Assembly (NCBI RefSeq): GCF_005434975.1
Contig: NZ_SKCJ01000001.1
Location: 1-64,000 of the forward strand
Direction: 5' to 3'
Origin: Parerythrobacter lutipelagi
GTDB taxonomy: Bacteria > Pseudomonadota > Alphaproteobacteria > Sphingomonadales > Sphingomonadaceae
DNA: 64,000 nt
The notes beneath the pieces were generated by a model that was not told where the DNA came from, searched no databases, and saw only the letters and a program-made list of their open reading frames with translations. Made by a program: the position numbers and the translations under genes. Shown here in pieces: positions 39,199 to 48,482 of this stretch. How positions within the stretch are numbered: position 1 is the first letter of the stretch; the number at the start of each line of letters is the position of its first letter.

Positions 39199-40452
39199 TC
39201 AAGCGGCCCTCAAGACCGCAATGTTTTGCGGCTTGCCGCCGATGGAGTCGAGGAAGTCTGCCCAATCCTGCAACATTGCACGCCGAGGAGCGAGATATTC
39301 GGCAGCATTGTATGCTCCGCGAACTTCGTTTTCTTCGCTGTGTGCCAATTGCAGTTCGACCCAGTCTTCATGATATCGACGGATCCACATCGGGGGATCG
39401 CCGACCTCGACAAGCTGCTCATTCGCCCAGGTGCTCGCCAGACCCCTGAAGCCGTGAACAGTTTGCCGCCCGTGGTAACCGAGCCGATAGAGGCCATAGA
39501 TCATCGTATTCTCTGAGAGCGGCATCTTGGGCTTCTGGCCTGGAAAGACGTATTTACCTTCGGACTTGCTGATCAAATCCTGAGCAAGAGAAGCGGCTTG
39601 TCGCGACAGTGGCACGATATGCTCGCGGCCCATTTTCATCCGGTCAGCGCCAATGCGCCATACTGGTGAAGGTCCACCCATATCTTCGAACTCGTGCTTC
39701 TTGGCGAATCGAAGCTCCTTCGTCCGCACCCATGTAAGAAGAGCGAAATTCAATGCTGCCCGGGTAATCTCGGAGCGTCTCTCACCCTCTTCTTGATATT
39801 GCCCGATCTTAATCATCAGCTCGGGTAGCTGCGCGAGAGGTAGCTTCGCCATATGCTTGACCCGAGGCCGTGGCTTCAGTGCCCCGCGAAGATGCGCAGT
39901 AGGGTCGGAATCACAAAGGCCGCTGGCAATAGCGAACTGGAACACCTGTCCAATACATTGCTTTGCCCGCCGACTGATGTCGAGCGCGCCGCGCTCTTCG
40001 ATTTTCCGAATGACCTTTAGCACTTCTGGTGGAGTGATCTCATGCATCATGAGCTCGCCCAAGTCAGGAAACACATCCTGGTCCATGCGTGACCAGACAC
40101 GCTTCGCATGCGCGGGATCGAGACTACTTGCTCTGTTCTGATGCCACATGGTGGCGATCGCCCTGAAGGTCTTGGCCTCTTCGAAGTCCCGACCCGGTTT
40201 GTGGACCATCGGGTCCCTGCCCTCAGCCAGCACACCTTTGGCAACTTTCTTGAGTTCTCTTGCTGCCGCTATTCCTACTTCGGGATAGGCGCCGAAAGAA
40301 AGCAGCTTCTCCTTACCGTGGTAACGGTATTTCAGCCGCCAGAGCTTCGAGCCGTTCTTTTGAACAAGGAGGAATAGACCCTCCCCATCCGCAAGCTTGT
40401 ATGGGCGCTCTGCCGCCTTCGCTTTTTTGATCTGAATCTCACTCAAGGCCAT
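39199..40452 (-). CDS. int: P4-type tyrosine site-specific integrase
   Basis: 417 residues. The N-terminal arm-binding domain (DUF4102 type: ALSEIQIKKAKAAERPYKLADGEGLFLLV) is followed by a core-binding SAM-like domain and the catalytic domain. Catalytic residues are Arg243 in WVRTKELRF, the HGFR box with His333 and Arg336, His371 and Tyr381 in GAYNAAEYL, all present. This family integrates ICEs and islands into the 3' end of tRNA genes, here tRNA-Met 178 nt upstream. Its control region holds phased repeats that may be arm sites. It catalyses both integration and excision. Confidence 0.95.
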   Translation of the reverse strand: MALSEIQIKKAKAAERPYKLADGEGLFLLVQKNGSKLWRLKYRYHGKEKLLSFGAYPEVGIAAARELKKVAKGVLAEGRDPMVHKPGRDFEEAKTFRAIATMWHQNRASSLDPAHAKRVWSRMDQDVFPDLGELMMHEITPPEVLKVIRKIEERGALDISRRAKQCIGQVFQFAIASGLCDSDPTAHLRGALKPRPRVKHMAKLPLAQLPELMIKIGQYQEEGERRSEITRAALNFALLTWVRTKELRFAKKHEFEDMGGPSPVWRIGADRMKMGREHIVPLSRQAASLAQDLISKSEGKYVFPGQKPKMPLSENTMIYGLYRLGYHGRQTVHGFRGLASTWANEQLVEVGDPPMWIRRYHEDWVELQLAHSEENEVRGAYNAAEYLAPRRAMLQDWADFLDSIGGKPQNIAVLRAA

Positions 40453-40453
40453 T

Positions 40454-40560
40454 GGGGGTATCGCTCCTTTTCGCTACCCCCGGAAAATACCCCCAAAATA
40501 CCCCCACACCAAATCCGGCTTCAAGCGAATGCAAGCGCACGCAAGCGGACGCGAATCGCT
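40454..40560. repeat. Phased short repeats between int and tRNA-Met (candidate integrase arm sites)
   Basis: Seen: GGGGGTA 40454-40460 with complement TACCCCC 40475-40481, then two tandem 11-mers AAAATACCCCC (40484-40494, 40495-40505). Next come three consecutive 10-mers TCAAGCGAAT, GCAAGCGCAC, GCAAGCGGAC (40521-40550). The 10-11 bp phasing puts all copies on one face of the helix. Arm-type binding sites of the integrase or excisionase operators are likely. The stretch 40561-40630 holds nothing further that is recognised. Confidence 0.5.
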
Positions 40561-40630
40561 CACATCATTCTGTTTTAATTGAATTTTGCGGATGCATGCG
40601 GCCCCAAGCGAACCCATGCGGATTCGAGAA

Positions 40631-40707
40631 TGGTAGCGGAGGAGGGACTTGAACCCCCGACACCCGGATTATGATTCCGGTGCTCTAACCAGCTGAGCTA
40701 CTCCGCC
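40631..40707 (-). tRNA. tRNA-Met (CAT), elongator type; integration site of the element
   Basis: 77 nt including encoded CCA. The cloverleaf is complete: acceptor GGCGGAG with CTCCGCT (one G-T at the end), D stem GCTC/GAGC, anticodon stem CCGGA/TCCGG with loop ATCATAA giving anticodon CAT, T stem with GTTCAAGTC loop. The 3' end lies toward the integrase, so att lies in the last part of the gene (about 40631-40660). It could be tRNA-Ile2 if the C is lysidinylated, but the loop fits elongator methionine. Confidence 0.92.
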
Positions 40708-40817
40708 CCGAAAGGCATGCCGCGGCACTAGTCCGGTCGGCAGGCGGCGCATTTAGGGCGGGTGCCGCTCGCGGTCAACTCCCGTTTGTGATGAACCGGG
40801 TACTTGGCCGAGGAACG

Positions 40818-41474
40818 TTAGCCGTGCTCTGTCGCGCTCTTGTTCATGCGGATGACTTTTGCCGCGAGGCTGCGGTTTAGCGCATGATCGAACGCGCGGC
40901 GCATTTCCGGCATGTTGCGGGTCATTTCGAACAGCGCATCGCGGTCGAACCGGGCGACTCGCATATCGCTCTCCGCCACTATCGACGCGGTCGCTTTCTC
41001 ACCGGACACGGCGCTCATCTCGCCGAGGAAATCGCCCGGTCCGCAGGTGCCAACCGGTGTACCGTCATGCTCGACCCGGCCTTCACCACTGGCAATATAG
41101 ACCAGCGGCGGCTCTGCCTGACCTTGCTCCATCAGCACCTGGCCCGGGTCGAATTGTTTCCATTCGAACAGATCGAGCAAACGTTTCTGCTGGTCCGGCT
41201 CTTCGATCTTGAGCACATGCGCCAGCAATTCATGTTCTTCCTGCGCGAGATTGCCCGATCGGGCACGTCTGAACAGAGCGGCAAGCTGAGCACCGTTCGC
41301 GAACACGAAAGCGGCCGCCAGCGCCAGCCACAAGCCGGTTTCCCCGATCAGAACAAAGTGGATCATCGCCGATATGCCGGCTGCCAAGGCGACCATGCGA
41401 ACCAGACGCAAGGAAGTGACCACCACCGCCGCGACCAGCAGTACTCCGGCGAGAATTGCGAACAGATTATCCAT
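40818..41474 (-). CDS. Membrane-anchored cyclic nucleotide-binding domain protein (Popeye-like layout)
   Basis: 218 residues. Three closely spaced hydrophobic helices (LFAILAGVLLVAAVVVTSLRLVRM, LAAGISAMIHFVLIG, LWLALAAAFVFANGAQLAALF) are followed by a cNMP-binding beta-roll. The roll contains GQVLMEQGQAEPPLVYIASGEGRVE, the phosphate-binding cassette region CGPGDFLGEMSAVSGEKATASIVAE and a C-terminal helix. The layout of three helices plus one cNMP domain is that of Popeye proteins. The arginine normally contacting the cyclic phosphate is not evident (EKATAS), so ligand binding is uncertain. First core-genome gene beside the element. Confidence 0.8.
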   Translation of the reverse strand: MDNLFAILAGVLLVAAVVVTSLRLVRMVALAAGISAMIHFVLIGETGLWLALAAAFVFANGAQLAALFRRARSGNLAQEEHELLAHVLKIEEPDQQKRLLDLFEWKQFDPGQVLMEQGQAEPPLVYIASGEGRVEHDGTPVGTCGPGDFLGEMSAVSGEKATASIVAESDMRVARFDRDALFEMTRNMPEMRRAFDHALNRSLAAKVIRMNKSATEHG

Positions 41475-41517
41475 CGGCCTGGCCCCTCGTTAATTCAGCG
41501 GCAGTTTAGCCGCCAGA

Positions 41518-42051
41518 TCATGCCTCCGCTTTGCCGCGGAAAGCAAATTCACTCACCTTGTCCCACGGCCCGCCGAGATAACGATACAGGCCCAGGCCGC
41601 GAAAAGCGAATGTGCGGGGCGAGAATTGCGGTTCGAGCATGCGTTGCAGGGCCTTGGCCTCGGCACTCGTAACCTTGTTCTGGATCGTGACGTGAAGGCG
41701 CTTCTGGTGCTGATCCTGTTGTGTCAGCAAACCGTGCATGCGTTCGGCAATCATCGCCCTGATGCGCAGCATGGCCTCACTTTCGATACCGAAAGCGGTT
41801 CCTCCGCCAAGCGACATGATCCGCTCCAGCCTTGCGCCGACTGGGGCGAATTCCGCGCTAAGCCGGCGAAAATGGTCCTGGATCTCGTCGCAGCAGTGCG
41901 GCGGCAGGGCGTGAAAAAGCGTCACATGCGCATCGAGATAGTTTCGCTCGGGCGGGAAATGCGCTCGCCGCAACCCGGTTGCCCATGCAGCGAGGTCTTT
42001 CGGCAGCAGCGCCGTGACGATTAGCGGTGCGTCGGCAGGCGCAGAAATCAC
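41518..42051 (-). CDS. 2'-5' RNA ligase family protein (2H phosphoesterase)
   Basis: 177 residues from GTG 42051, which overlaps the mltG stop (GTGA); a longer TTG start would lie inside mltG. The two HxT motifs of the 2H superfamily are seen, HVTLFHAL near residue 42 and HVTIQNK near residue 118, in a LigT-like fold. Members act on 2'-5' linked or cyclic phosphates; the physiological substrate is unknown. Last gene of the acpP-fabF-mltG operon on the minus strand. Confidence 0.87.
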   Translation of the reverse strand: MISAPADAPLIVTALLPKDLAAWATGLRRAHFPPERNYLDAHVTLFHALPPHCCDEIQDHFRRLSAEFAPVGARLERIMSLGGGTAFGIESEAMLRIRAMIAERMHGLLTQQDQHQKRLHVTIQNKVTSAEAKALQRMLEPQFSPRTFAFRGLGLYRYLGGPWDKVSEFAFRGKAEA

Positions 42052-43019
42052 ATTTCGCCGCGTTCGCGCCGCAGCGCTCGCCAACGTTGGACCGCTGCAT
42101 CGTGATCCGCCAGCTCGACATTGAATTCATGCCCGCCGGTGCCATCGGCAACCATGTAGATTGCGTCGGTTTTTGCCGGGTTGAGAACCGCTTCGATACT
42201 TTCCCGTCCGGGATTGGTAATCGGACCCTTGGGCAGGCCGGGCATCGAATAAGTGTTGTAGTCATTGATCGATGCGATCTCCGAACGGAGAATACGCCGT
42301 CCAAGCGGTTTGCCCTTGGTGATCGGATAGATGATTGTCGGATCGGCTTGCAGGAACATGCCCTTTTTTACCCGGTTCGAATAGAGGCCGGCCACCATCC
42401 GCCGCTCTTTGGCAACGCCCGTTTCCTTTTCGACAATCGAGGCGAGGATGACCGCATCGCGGACATTGTCGACTGCGATGTCCGGCGCGCGTTTGGGCCA
42501 TGCCTCGGCCAGGAAATTCTGCATCGCACCCTGCATCCGAGCGAGGACCTTGGCGCGATCTTCGCCGCGTTCAAAATCATAAGTGTCGGGCAGCACCGAC
42601 CCTTCTACCGGCACCGGAATTTCCCCGGTCAGCAAGCCTTCCGCCATCAGGGTTTCGAACACGATAATTGATGGCGTGCCTTCGGGAATCGTAATGAAGC
42701 GCCGCACCACGTCGCCGTTCTGGAATGCGTGCAGCATGTCGGCCGGGCTCATTCCGGCCACCAGCTTGAATTCGCCCGCCTGGATTGGTTCACCGCCGCC
42801 AAACACCTTAGCACGAAGCAGGAAGGCATCAGCCGAGGCGATGTGGCCATTTTCCTCAAGCGACTGCGCGACCGACGTGAGCGACGAACCCGACGGGACG
42901 AGGAAGTTCGCGTCCGCATCGACCTCGGCAGCGCTGAACCAGCCGTAGGAAAACCAGCTTGCGACAATCAGCCCTAGCACCATGGCGAGCCCGATCGCGA
43001 GCTTCAGCGCCCGTCCCAC
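42048..43019 (-). CDS. mltG: Endolytic murein transglycosylase MltG
   Basis: 323 residues from GTG 43019, 2 nt after the fabF stop. One N-terminal membrane anchor (LAIGLAMVLGLIVASWFSYGWF), a LysM-like region (FLVPSGSSLTSVAQSLEENGHI), then the YceG domain with the catalytic EKETGVAKER, a GMFLQADPTIIY segment and the signature YNTYSMPGLPKGPITNPG. MltG cleaves nascent glycan strands and sets their length at the inner membrane. Placement behind fabF is the common order in proteobacteria. Confidence 0.95.
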   Translation of the reverse strand: MGRALKLAIGLAMVLGLIVASWFSYGWFSAAEVDADANFLVPSGSSLTSVAQSLEENGHIASADAFLLRAKVFGGGEPIQAGEFKLVAGMSPADMLHAFQNGDVVRRFITIPEGTPSIIVFETLMAEGLLTGEIPVPVEGSVLPDTYDFERGEDRAKVLARMQGAMQNFLAEAWPKRAPDIAVDNVRDAVILASIVEKETGVAKERRMVAGLYSNRVKKGMFLQADPTIIYPITKGKPLGRRILRSEIASINDYNTYSMPGLPKGPITNPGRESIEAVLNPAKTDAIYMVADGTGGHEFNVELADHDAAVQRWRALRRERGEM

Positions 43020-43021
43020 AA

Positions 43022-44281
43022 TCAGTCGACCTTCTTCATCACCAGCGAAGCATTGGTTCCGCCGAAACCGAAGCTGTTGTTGAGCACAGCATGGACGGCG
43101 CGCTCCTTCGCTGTATGCGGCACCAGGTCGACGCCTTCGGTCCCGTCATCGGGATCGTCCAGATTGAGGGTCGGCGGCACAATCTGATCGCGAATGGCAA
43201 GAATGCAAAAAATCGATTCGACCGCACCAGCGCCGCCGAGCAAGTGGCCGATGGCCGATTTGGTCGAGCTCATCGATGCTCCGCCCAAATCATCTCCGAA
43301 GACGCGTTTGGCCGCAGCGAGTTCGATCGTGTCGGCCATGGTCGAAGTGCCGTGGGCGTTGACGTAGTCGATGTCCGACGGGTCAAGCCCAGCCTTCTTC
43401 AGCGCCATGCGCATGGAAAGCTCAGCGCCCTTTCCGTCGGGATGCGGCGCGGTCACGTGATAGGCATCACCCGACAGGCCATAGCCAACGACTTCAGCGT
43501 AGATTTTCGCGCCGCGCGCCTTGGCGTGCTCATATTCTTCCAGCACCACCACACCGGCGCCCTCACCCATGACAAATCCGTCGCGGCCCTTGTCATACGG
43601 CCGGCTTGCTTCGGTCGGGCGGTCGTTCATGCTCATGTTGAGCGCACGGGCTTGCGCGAATCCGGCTACGCCAAGCGGATTGATCGTACCCTCTGCACCG
43701 CCTGCCAGCATGACGTCGGCATCATCATCCTTGATCATGCGGGCAGCATCGCCAATCGAATGGGCACCAGTCGAGCAAGCGGTAACAACCGCGTGGTTCG
43801 GGCCCATCAGGCCGTATTTGATCGACACTTGACCGCTGATCAGATTGATCAGGCGCCCGTGAACGAAATGCGGCGACACGCGACCAGGACCGCGCTCGTG
43901 CAGATTGACCGATTCGAGTTCGATACCCGGCAATCCGCCGATGCCCGAGCCGATCGAGCACCCGGTGCGCAGCTTCAGTTCCTCGTCCATATCGACAAGG
44001 CCTGCGTCTTCCAGCGCTTGCCCGGCGGCATCGATGCCATAGATGATGAATGGATCGACCTGCCGCTGGACCTTGTGGTCGACCCGCTTGTCGGGGTCGA
44101 AGCCGTATTCGTGATCCTTGCCCTTCACTTCGCAGGCGATGGTGCATTTCTGCCCCTCGGTATCGAAGCGCGTGATCGGCCCTGCGCCGCTCCTACCCGC
44201 AATGAGGTTCTTCCACGAGGTTTCAACGTCGCCGCCCAGCGGGGTGACAAGGCCAAGACCGGTTACGACAACGCGGCGCAT
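43022..44281 (-). CDS. fabF: Beta-ketoacyl-ACP synthase II
   Basis: 419 residues from ATG 44281 behind GGAG; a TTG 15 nt upstream is less likely. Thiolase fold with active-site cysteine in VVTACSTGAHSIGDA and the two histidines in VNAHGTSTMADTIE and STKSAIGHLLGGAGA. Also RRVVVTGLGLVTPLG and NNSFGFGGTNASLV. It elongates fatty acyl-ACP, including palmitoleoyl-ACP. It lies directly behind acpP, the usual neighbour. A hairpin-rich 90 nt separates the two genes. Confidence 0.97.
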   Translation of the reverse strand: MRRVVVTGLGLVTPLGGDVETSWKNLIAGRSGAGPITRFDTEGQKCTIACEVKGKDHEYGFDPDKRVDHKVQRQVDPFIIYGIDAAGQALEDAGLVDMDEELKLRTGCSIGSGIGGLPGIELESVNLHERGPGRVSPHFVHGRLINLISGQVSIKYGLMGPNHAVVTACSTGAHSIGDAARMIKDDDADVMLAGGAEGTINPLGVAGFAQARALNMSMNDRPTEASRPYDKGRDGFVMGEGAGVVVLEEYEHAKARGAKIYAEVVGYGLSGDAYHVTAPHPDGKGAELSMRMALKKAGLDPSDIDYVNAHGTSTMADTIELAAAKRVFGDDLGGASMSSTKSAIGHLLGGAGAVESIFCILAIRDQIVPPTLNLDDPDDGTEGVDLVPHTAKERAVHAVLNNSFGFGGTNASLVMKKVD

Positions 44282-44373
44282 GCAATTCTCCGTCAAAATG
44301 GAACAGGCCCGGCCCGCTTCCGGGTCGAGCCTGTTGGATCCCGCCTACTCAGGCGAGCACGGCGGGACGGCAA

Positions 44374-44610
44374 TCAGCCCTTGTGCTCTTCGATATACTT
44401 GGTGGCATCACCGACCGTTGCGATCTTCTCAGCCGCGTCGTCCGGGATTTCCACACCGAATTCTTCTTCAAACGCCATCACCAGCTCGACGATATCGAGG
44501 CTGTCAGCACCCAGATCATCGATGAAGCTGGCTTCCTGAGTGACCTTGTCGGCCTCTACGCCGAGATGCTCGACGACAATTTTTTGCACGCGGTCAGCAG
44601 TATCGCTCAT
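44374..44610 (-). CDS. acpP: Acyl carrier protein
   Basis: 78 residues, acidic, with the phosphopantetheine attachment serine in [20 protein letters not shown]. Carries the growing acyl chain for FabF and the rest of type II fatty-acid synthesis. ATG 44610 follows GAGGG. It is the first gene of the acpP-fabF-mltG-RNA ligase cluster. The following 78 nt contain two GC-rich hairpins that may attenuate transcription into fabF. Confidence 0.98.
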   Translation of the reverse strand: MSDTADRVQKIVVEHLGVEADKVTQEASFIDDLGADSLDIVELVMAFEEEFGVEIPDDAAEKIATVGDATKYIEEHKG

Positions 44611-44738
44611 ATTTTCCCTCTTGAAACTGGGGTTGGAACTTTCCCTTTCGCCCTAATGAACGGCGCGCGGGCTGGCAAGGGGCAGACAGTGTTTAGCGCC
44701 GCACGGAAAATAGGCACGGACTGCAGCAATTCAATCGC

Positions 44739-45200
44739 TTAGCGCAATTCAGTGATCGCAATCTTCGCAAAGAATGCGCGTCTGACCTGCGGATCGCCGA
44801 GATAATCCTGCGAATCGAGCGAAAGGCACCGTGGCTTGCCGGATCGCGATTTGAGCCGGATCGTCGCCACCGCCGAGCCGCGCGGCTCGATCACCAGCAG
44901 CGTTTTCAGCATGTCGATCGGATAGCTTATTTCCGCTCTCTGCGGCACATCGCGCCGATAGTCCCAGCCATTCAGCAAGGTCAGCATTTGCCGGTTCTTG
45001 TTGATTTGCCGCTCGATGACCGGATTGGTGACGAAGTTCATCGCGGCATAGGCACCGCCCAGCCTTTGCCAGCCCGGACCGGTGCGGATGAAATAAATCG
45101 TCCCATCTATCAGAAACGCCGAATACACCGCAGCGCTGCGGATCAAACCCGGCGATCGCAAAAGCCAGTCGGTCCTTGGAATCTTGCTTTCGATCTTCAA
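44739..45200 (-). CDS. Conserved-looking protein of unknown function
   Basis: 153 residues if the TTG at 45200 is used; no good ATG lies near and the ribosome-binding site is weak, so the start is uncertain. Features: a YSAFLIDGTIYFIRTGPGWQRLGGAYAAMNFVTN segment and a basic region (RLKSRSGKPRCLSL) ahead of the C-terminus DYLGDPQVRRAFFAKIAITEL. No membrane helix, no family recognised. It lies between aspS and acpP, all on the minus strand, with 75 and 128 nt gaps. Confidence 0.65.
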   Translation of the reverse strand: MKIESKIPRTDWLLRSPGLIRSAAVYSAFLIDGTIYFIRTGPGWQRLGGAYAAMNFVTNPVIERQINKNRQMLTLLNGWDYRRDVPQRAEISYPIDMLKTLLVIEPRGSAVATIRLKSRSGKPRCLSLDSQDYLGDPQVRRAFFAKIAITELR

Positions 45201-45275
45201 TTCCCCCGGAGATTGAGGGAATCTTGCACAATCCGGCCACCGGCGACTATGCCATGGATTGGCTATTTCGCGGCG

Positions 45276-47063
45276 TTAGCTCTGATCCGGCTTGGGTGGT
45301 TCGATGGTGCGAACATGCACGTCGCGCAGCTGCTTCATCGACACTTCCGACGGCGCGCCCATCATCAGGTCCTGCGCTTTCTGGTTGAGCGGGAAGGCAA
45401 TCACTTCGCGAATGTTCGGCTCGTTCGCCAAGAGCATGACGATCCGGTCGATCCCGGGGGCAGAGCCGCCATGCGGCGGTGCACCCAGCTTGAAAGCTTC
45501 GATCATGCCGGAAAATTCCGCATCGACCGTTTCCTTGCTGTACCCGGCGATCTCGAAAGCCTTGTACATGATATCCGGCCGGTGATTCCGGATCGCGCCT
45601 GACGAGAGCTCGTAACCGTTGCAAACGATGTCGTATTGCCAAGCAAGAATATCGAGCGGGTCCTGCGTTTCCAACGCATCCATCTCGCCTTGCGGCATCG
45701 AGAACGGATTGTGGCTGAAATCGACCTTTTTCTGGTCCTCGTCATATTCGAACATCGGGAAGTCGACGATCCAGCAGAACTTGAAACAGCCCTGTTCGAT
45801 CAGCTCGAGAAGCTCGCCGACACGGGTACGCGCGGCACCGGCCAGCTTGGCCGCGTCCTTTTCCTTGCCGGCGGCGAAGAACAGGCCATCGTTTTCGCCC
45901 AAGCCCAGCTCGGCATAGAGCTTTTCCATGCCCTCGGTGCCGTGGTTCTTGGCGATCGGACCGCCGAATTCGCCGCCCTTGCGGGTCACATAACCAAGTC
46001 CGGCAAAGCCTTCCTTGCGCGCCCAGTCGTTCATCTCGTCGAAGAACTTGCGGCTCTTCTCGTGAGTGTTGGGGGCAGGAATTACCCGGACACGCCCGCC
46101 GCCGCCCACGATCTTCTCGAACAGGCCAAAGCCCGATTTCTCGAAGTGACTGGTGACGTCGGAAATAATCAGCGGATTGCGCAGATCGGGCTTGTCGGTG
46201 CCGTATTTGAGCATCGTTTCGGCATAAGGAATCCGCGGGAATTCGCCTGCCGGGGTTACGGTTTTTCCGCCCGAAAATTCTTCGAACACGCCCGCGAGCA
46301 CAGGCTCGATCGCCTGGAACACGTCTTCCTGCGTGACAAAGCTCATTTCAAAATCGAGCTGGTAGAATTCCGGACTGCGGTCAGCGCGCAGGTCTTCGTC
46401 GCGGAAGCATGGGGCGATCTGGAAATAGCGGTCGAACCCGGCAACCATCAGCAACTGCTTGAACATCTGCGGAGCCTGCGGGAGCGCGTAGAACCGGCCC
46501 GGATGCAGGCGGCTCGGCACGAGGTAGTCGCGTGCGCCCTCCGGGCTGGAAGCGCCCAGGATCGGGGTCTGGAATTCGCTGAACCCTTGCGCGATCATCC
46601 GCTGGCGCAGCGAGGTGATCACTTTGTTGCGCAGCATGATGTTGTTGTGCACCCGCTCGCGGCGCAGATCGACGAAGCGGTACTTGAGGCGGATATCTTC
46701 GGGATAATCCTCCGCCGAATTGACGATCAGCGGCAGTTCTTCGGCACGGCTCTGAATTTCGATGGCGCGGGCAAAAACTTCGATCTCTCCAGTGGGCAGG
46801 CCCGGGTTCACCGCCGCCGCATCGCGTGCCTTCACCTCACCGTCGATGGTGACAACCGACTCAAGCTTGAGCTTTTCCAGCACAGGCAAAGCGGCACTGT
46901 CACTGTCGGCCACCACCTGAGTGATGCCGTAATGATCGCGCAGATCGACAAACAGCACGCCGCCGTGGTCGCGTTTGTTGTGCACCCATCCCGACAGGCG
47001 GACGGTTTCGCCAACATCGTTCTTGGTCAGCGCTGCGCAGTTGTGGGTACGATAGGCGTGCAT
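45276..47063 (-). CDS. aspS: Aspartyl-tRNA synthetase
   Basis: 595 residues, the bacterial-type length. An OB-fold anticodon-binding N-terminus ([31 protein letters not shown]) is followed by the class II core with motif 2 [23 protein letters not shown], the bacterial GAD insertion domain, and motif 3 [15 protein letters not shown]. It charges tRNA-Asp; in bacteria lacking AsnRS it also mischarges tRNA-Asn. It is divergent from rnd, with about 180 nt of shared control region. Confidence 0.97.
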   Translation of the reverse strand: MHAYRTHNCAALTKNDVGETVRLSGWVHNKRDHGGVLFVDLRDHYGITQVVADSDSAALPVLEKLKLESVVTIDGEVKARDAAAVNPGLPTGEIEVFARAIEIQSRAEELPLIVNSAEDYPEDIRLKYRFVDLRRERVHNNIMLRNKVITSLRQRMIAQGFSEFQTPILGASSPEGARDYLVPSRLHPGRFYALPQAPQMFKQLLMVAGFDRYFQIAPCFRDEDLRADRSPEFYQLDFEMSFVTQEDVFQAIEPVLAGVFEEFSGGKTVTPAGEFPRIPYAETMLKYGTDKPDLRNPLIISDVTSHFEKSGFGLFEKIVGGGGRVRVIPAPNTHEKSRKFFDEMNDWARKEGFAGLGYVTRKGGEFGGPIAKNHGTEGMEKLYAELGLGENDGLFFAAGKEKDAAKLAGAARTRVGELLELIEQGCFKFCWIVDFPMFEYDEDQKKVDFSHNPFSMPQGEMDALETQDPLDILAWQYDIVCNGYELSSGAIRNHRPDIMYKAFEIAGYSKETVDAEFSGMIEAFKLGAPPHGGSAPGIDRIVMLLANEPNIREVIAFPLNQKAQDLMMGAPSEVSMKQLRDVHVRTIEPPKPDQS

Positions 47064-47243
47064 CTAAAATCTTTCCATTTTCGGAGCTATGGCGCTAAGG
47101 GCGCGCCACCGGTGAAAACCACTGGGGCGCGTCGCGCACATCGCGCGCGCTAACAGGGGATGCGCGTGCCTTTGTCAAGGCACCGCACAACACCGTGGCA
47201 ATAGCCGAGGGCGGCACTCCGCCCAAGAGATAAGAAAAGAACG

Positions 47244-48482
47244 ATGAAAATACACGATTTGATCACCAAGACCGCCGAGCTCGAAGAGCTTTGCACCCGC
47301 CTCGCCCAATCGGAATTCGTCTGCGTGGACACCGAGTTCATGCGCGAGAACACCTATTGGCCGGAGCTGTGCCTGATCCAGATTGGCAATGAGGAAGAGG
47401 CCGCAGCGGTCGATCCGCTGGCAGACGGCATCGACCTGAGCTCGCTGTGGGACTTGCTGACCGACAATGAAGAAGTGCTCAAGATATTCCACGCCGGCGG
47501 GCAGGACGTGGAGATCGTCTTTAATTTCACCGGCAAAACACCGCATCCGATCTTCGACACGCAGATCGCAATGATGGCGATCAGCCAGTCCGAACAAATC
47601 GGTTATGCCAATCTGGTCGAAAGCTGGCTCGGCATTCCGGTCGACAAGGGCGCCCGGTTTACCGACTGGAGCCGCCGCCCGCTGACCGACCGGCAAATCG
47701 AATATGCCATCGGCGATGTAACCCACCTCGCCGAAATATTTCCCAAGATGCTGAAAAAGCTGATCAAGACCGGGCGCGGGGCGTGGCTCGATGCGGAAAT
47801 GGAAAAGCTGGCCGACCCGGACAACTACCGTGCCGACCCGGATAATGCGTGGAAACGCATCCGGCAGGCCGGGCGCAATCCGCAGGTACTCGGACGGCTC
47901 AAAGCGCTTGCCGCGTGGCGAGAAAGCGAAGCGCAGCACAAGGATATCCCGCGCGGGCGGATCATGCGCGATGAAACCCTTGCCGATATCGCCAGCCATC
48001 CGCCGAAGAAGCAGGCGGACTTGAGCAAGGTGCGAGGGCTTTCCGGGGCGTGGAAGGAAAACGACATCGGCAAGCGGCTGATGAAAGTGCTCGAAAAGGC
48101 CGAACCGCTGGATAAATCGGAAATGCCGGCCAAGATGAAACGCGGCGCTCCGCTCGGCAAGGAAGGGGCACTCGTTGCCGATCTGCTCAAACTGCTGCTC
48201 AAGATCCGCGCACGCGAAATCGATGTGGCGAGCAGGTTGCTGACCAAGGCGGACGAGATGGAAGCGCTCGCTGCCGGGATACGCGATCTGAAGATACTGG
48301 AGGGTTGGCGCTATGACGTCTTCGGGCGTGATGCGCTGGAGCTGGTCGAGGGCAAGCTTGCCTTTGCCGTCAAGAGCGGCAAGCTGCATATGACACATAT
48401 CGACGATATGGCCGACGACCTTGCGCAGGCACAGGAAGACGCCCGCGATATCGCACAGGAAGAAGCACACGCCGCCGAATGA
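47244..48482 (+). CDS. rnd: Ribonuclease D
   Basis: 412 residues. The 3'-5' exonuclease domain has the DEDDy motifs FVCVDTEFMRENTYWPELCLIQIG, LKIFHAGGQDVEIVF and the third motif with YAIGDVTHLAEIF. It is followed by an HRDC domain (LGRLKALAAWRESEAQHKDIPRGRIMRDETLADIA). RNase D trims tRNA 3' ends. The C-terminal acidic tail (AQAQEDARDIAQEEAHAAE) is extra. The stop overlaps the oxyR start by 4 nt, an unusual coupling between an RNase and a peroxide sensor. Confidence 0.96.
   Translation: MKIHDLITKTAELEELCTRLAQSEFVCVDTEFMRENTYWPELCLIQIGNEEEAAAVDPLADGIDLSSLWDLLTDNEEVLKIFHAGGQDVEIVFNFTGKTPHPIFDTQIAMMAISQSEQIGYANLVESWLGIPVDKGARFTDWSRRPLTDRQIEYAIGDVTHLAEIFPKMLKKLIKTGRGAWLDAEMEKLADPDNYRADPDNAWKRIRQAGRNPQVLGRLKALAAWRESEAQHKDIPRGRIMRDETLADIASHPPKKQADLSKVRGLSGAWKENDIGKRLMKVLEKAEPLDKSEMPAKMKRGAPLGKEGALVADLLKLLLKIRAREIDVASRLLTKADEMEALAAGIRDLKILEGWRYDVFGRDALELVEGKLAFAVKSGKLHMTHIDDMADDLAQAQEDARDIAQEEAHAAE

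Larger units (their letters stand above)
1..40707. mobile_element. Integrative and conjugative element, right part (left end outside window)
   Basis: Seen: F-type transfer genes (traF, traH, traG), a MobF relaxase (traI), a coupling protein (traD), ssb, an antirestriction protein, ParB-like, helicase and Toprim genes, then a P4-type tyrosine integrase immediately beside a tRNA-Met. The tRNA 3' end faces the integrase, the usual geometry for an element integrated at a tRNA 3' end. Cargo includes an efflux cassette, hipBA and a mer-like operon. Inference: this is an ICE with type F mating-pair formation and MobF mobilisation. The left attachment site was not seen, so an integrated plasmid is possible. 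The right boundary is placed at the tRNA. Confidence 0.85.

Noticed and set aside
40484-40560. Short repeats considered as a CRISPR array
   Set aside because: Units are 10-11 bp in direct tandem without spacers; no cas genes. No CRISPR array was seen anywhere in the window.
42959-44539. 526-codon plus-strand open frame opposite fabF/acpP
   Set aside because: It spans two well-defined antisense genes and the gap between them; shadow.
45636-47153. 505-codon plus-strand open frame opposite aspS
   Set aside because: Mirror frame of a highly conserved gene; no recognisable protein features.
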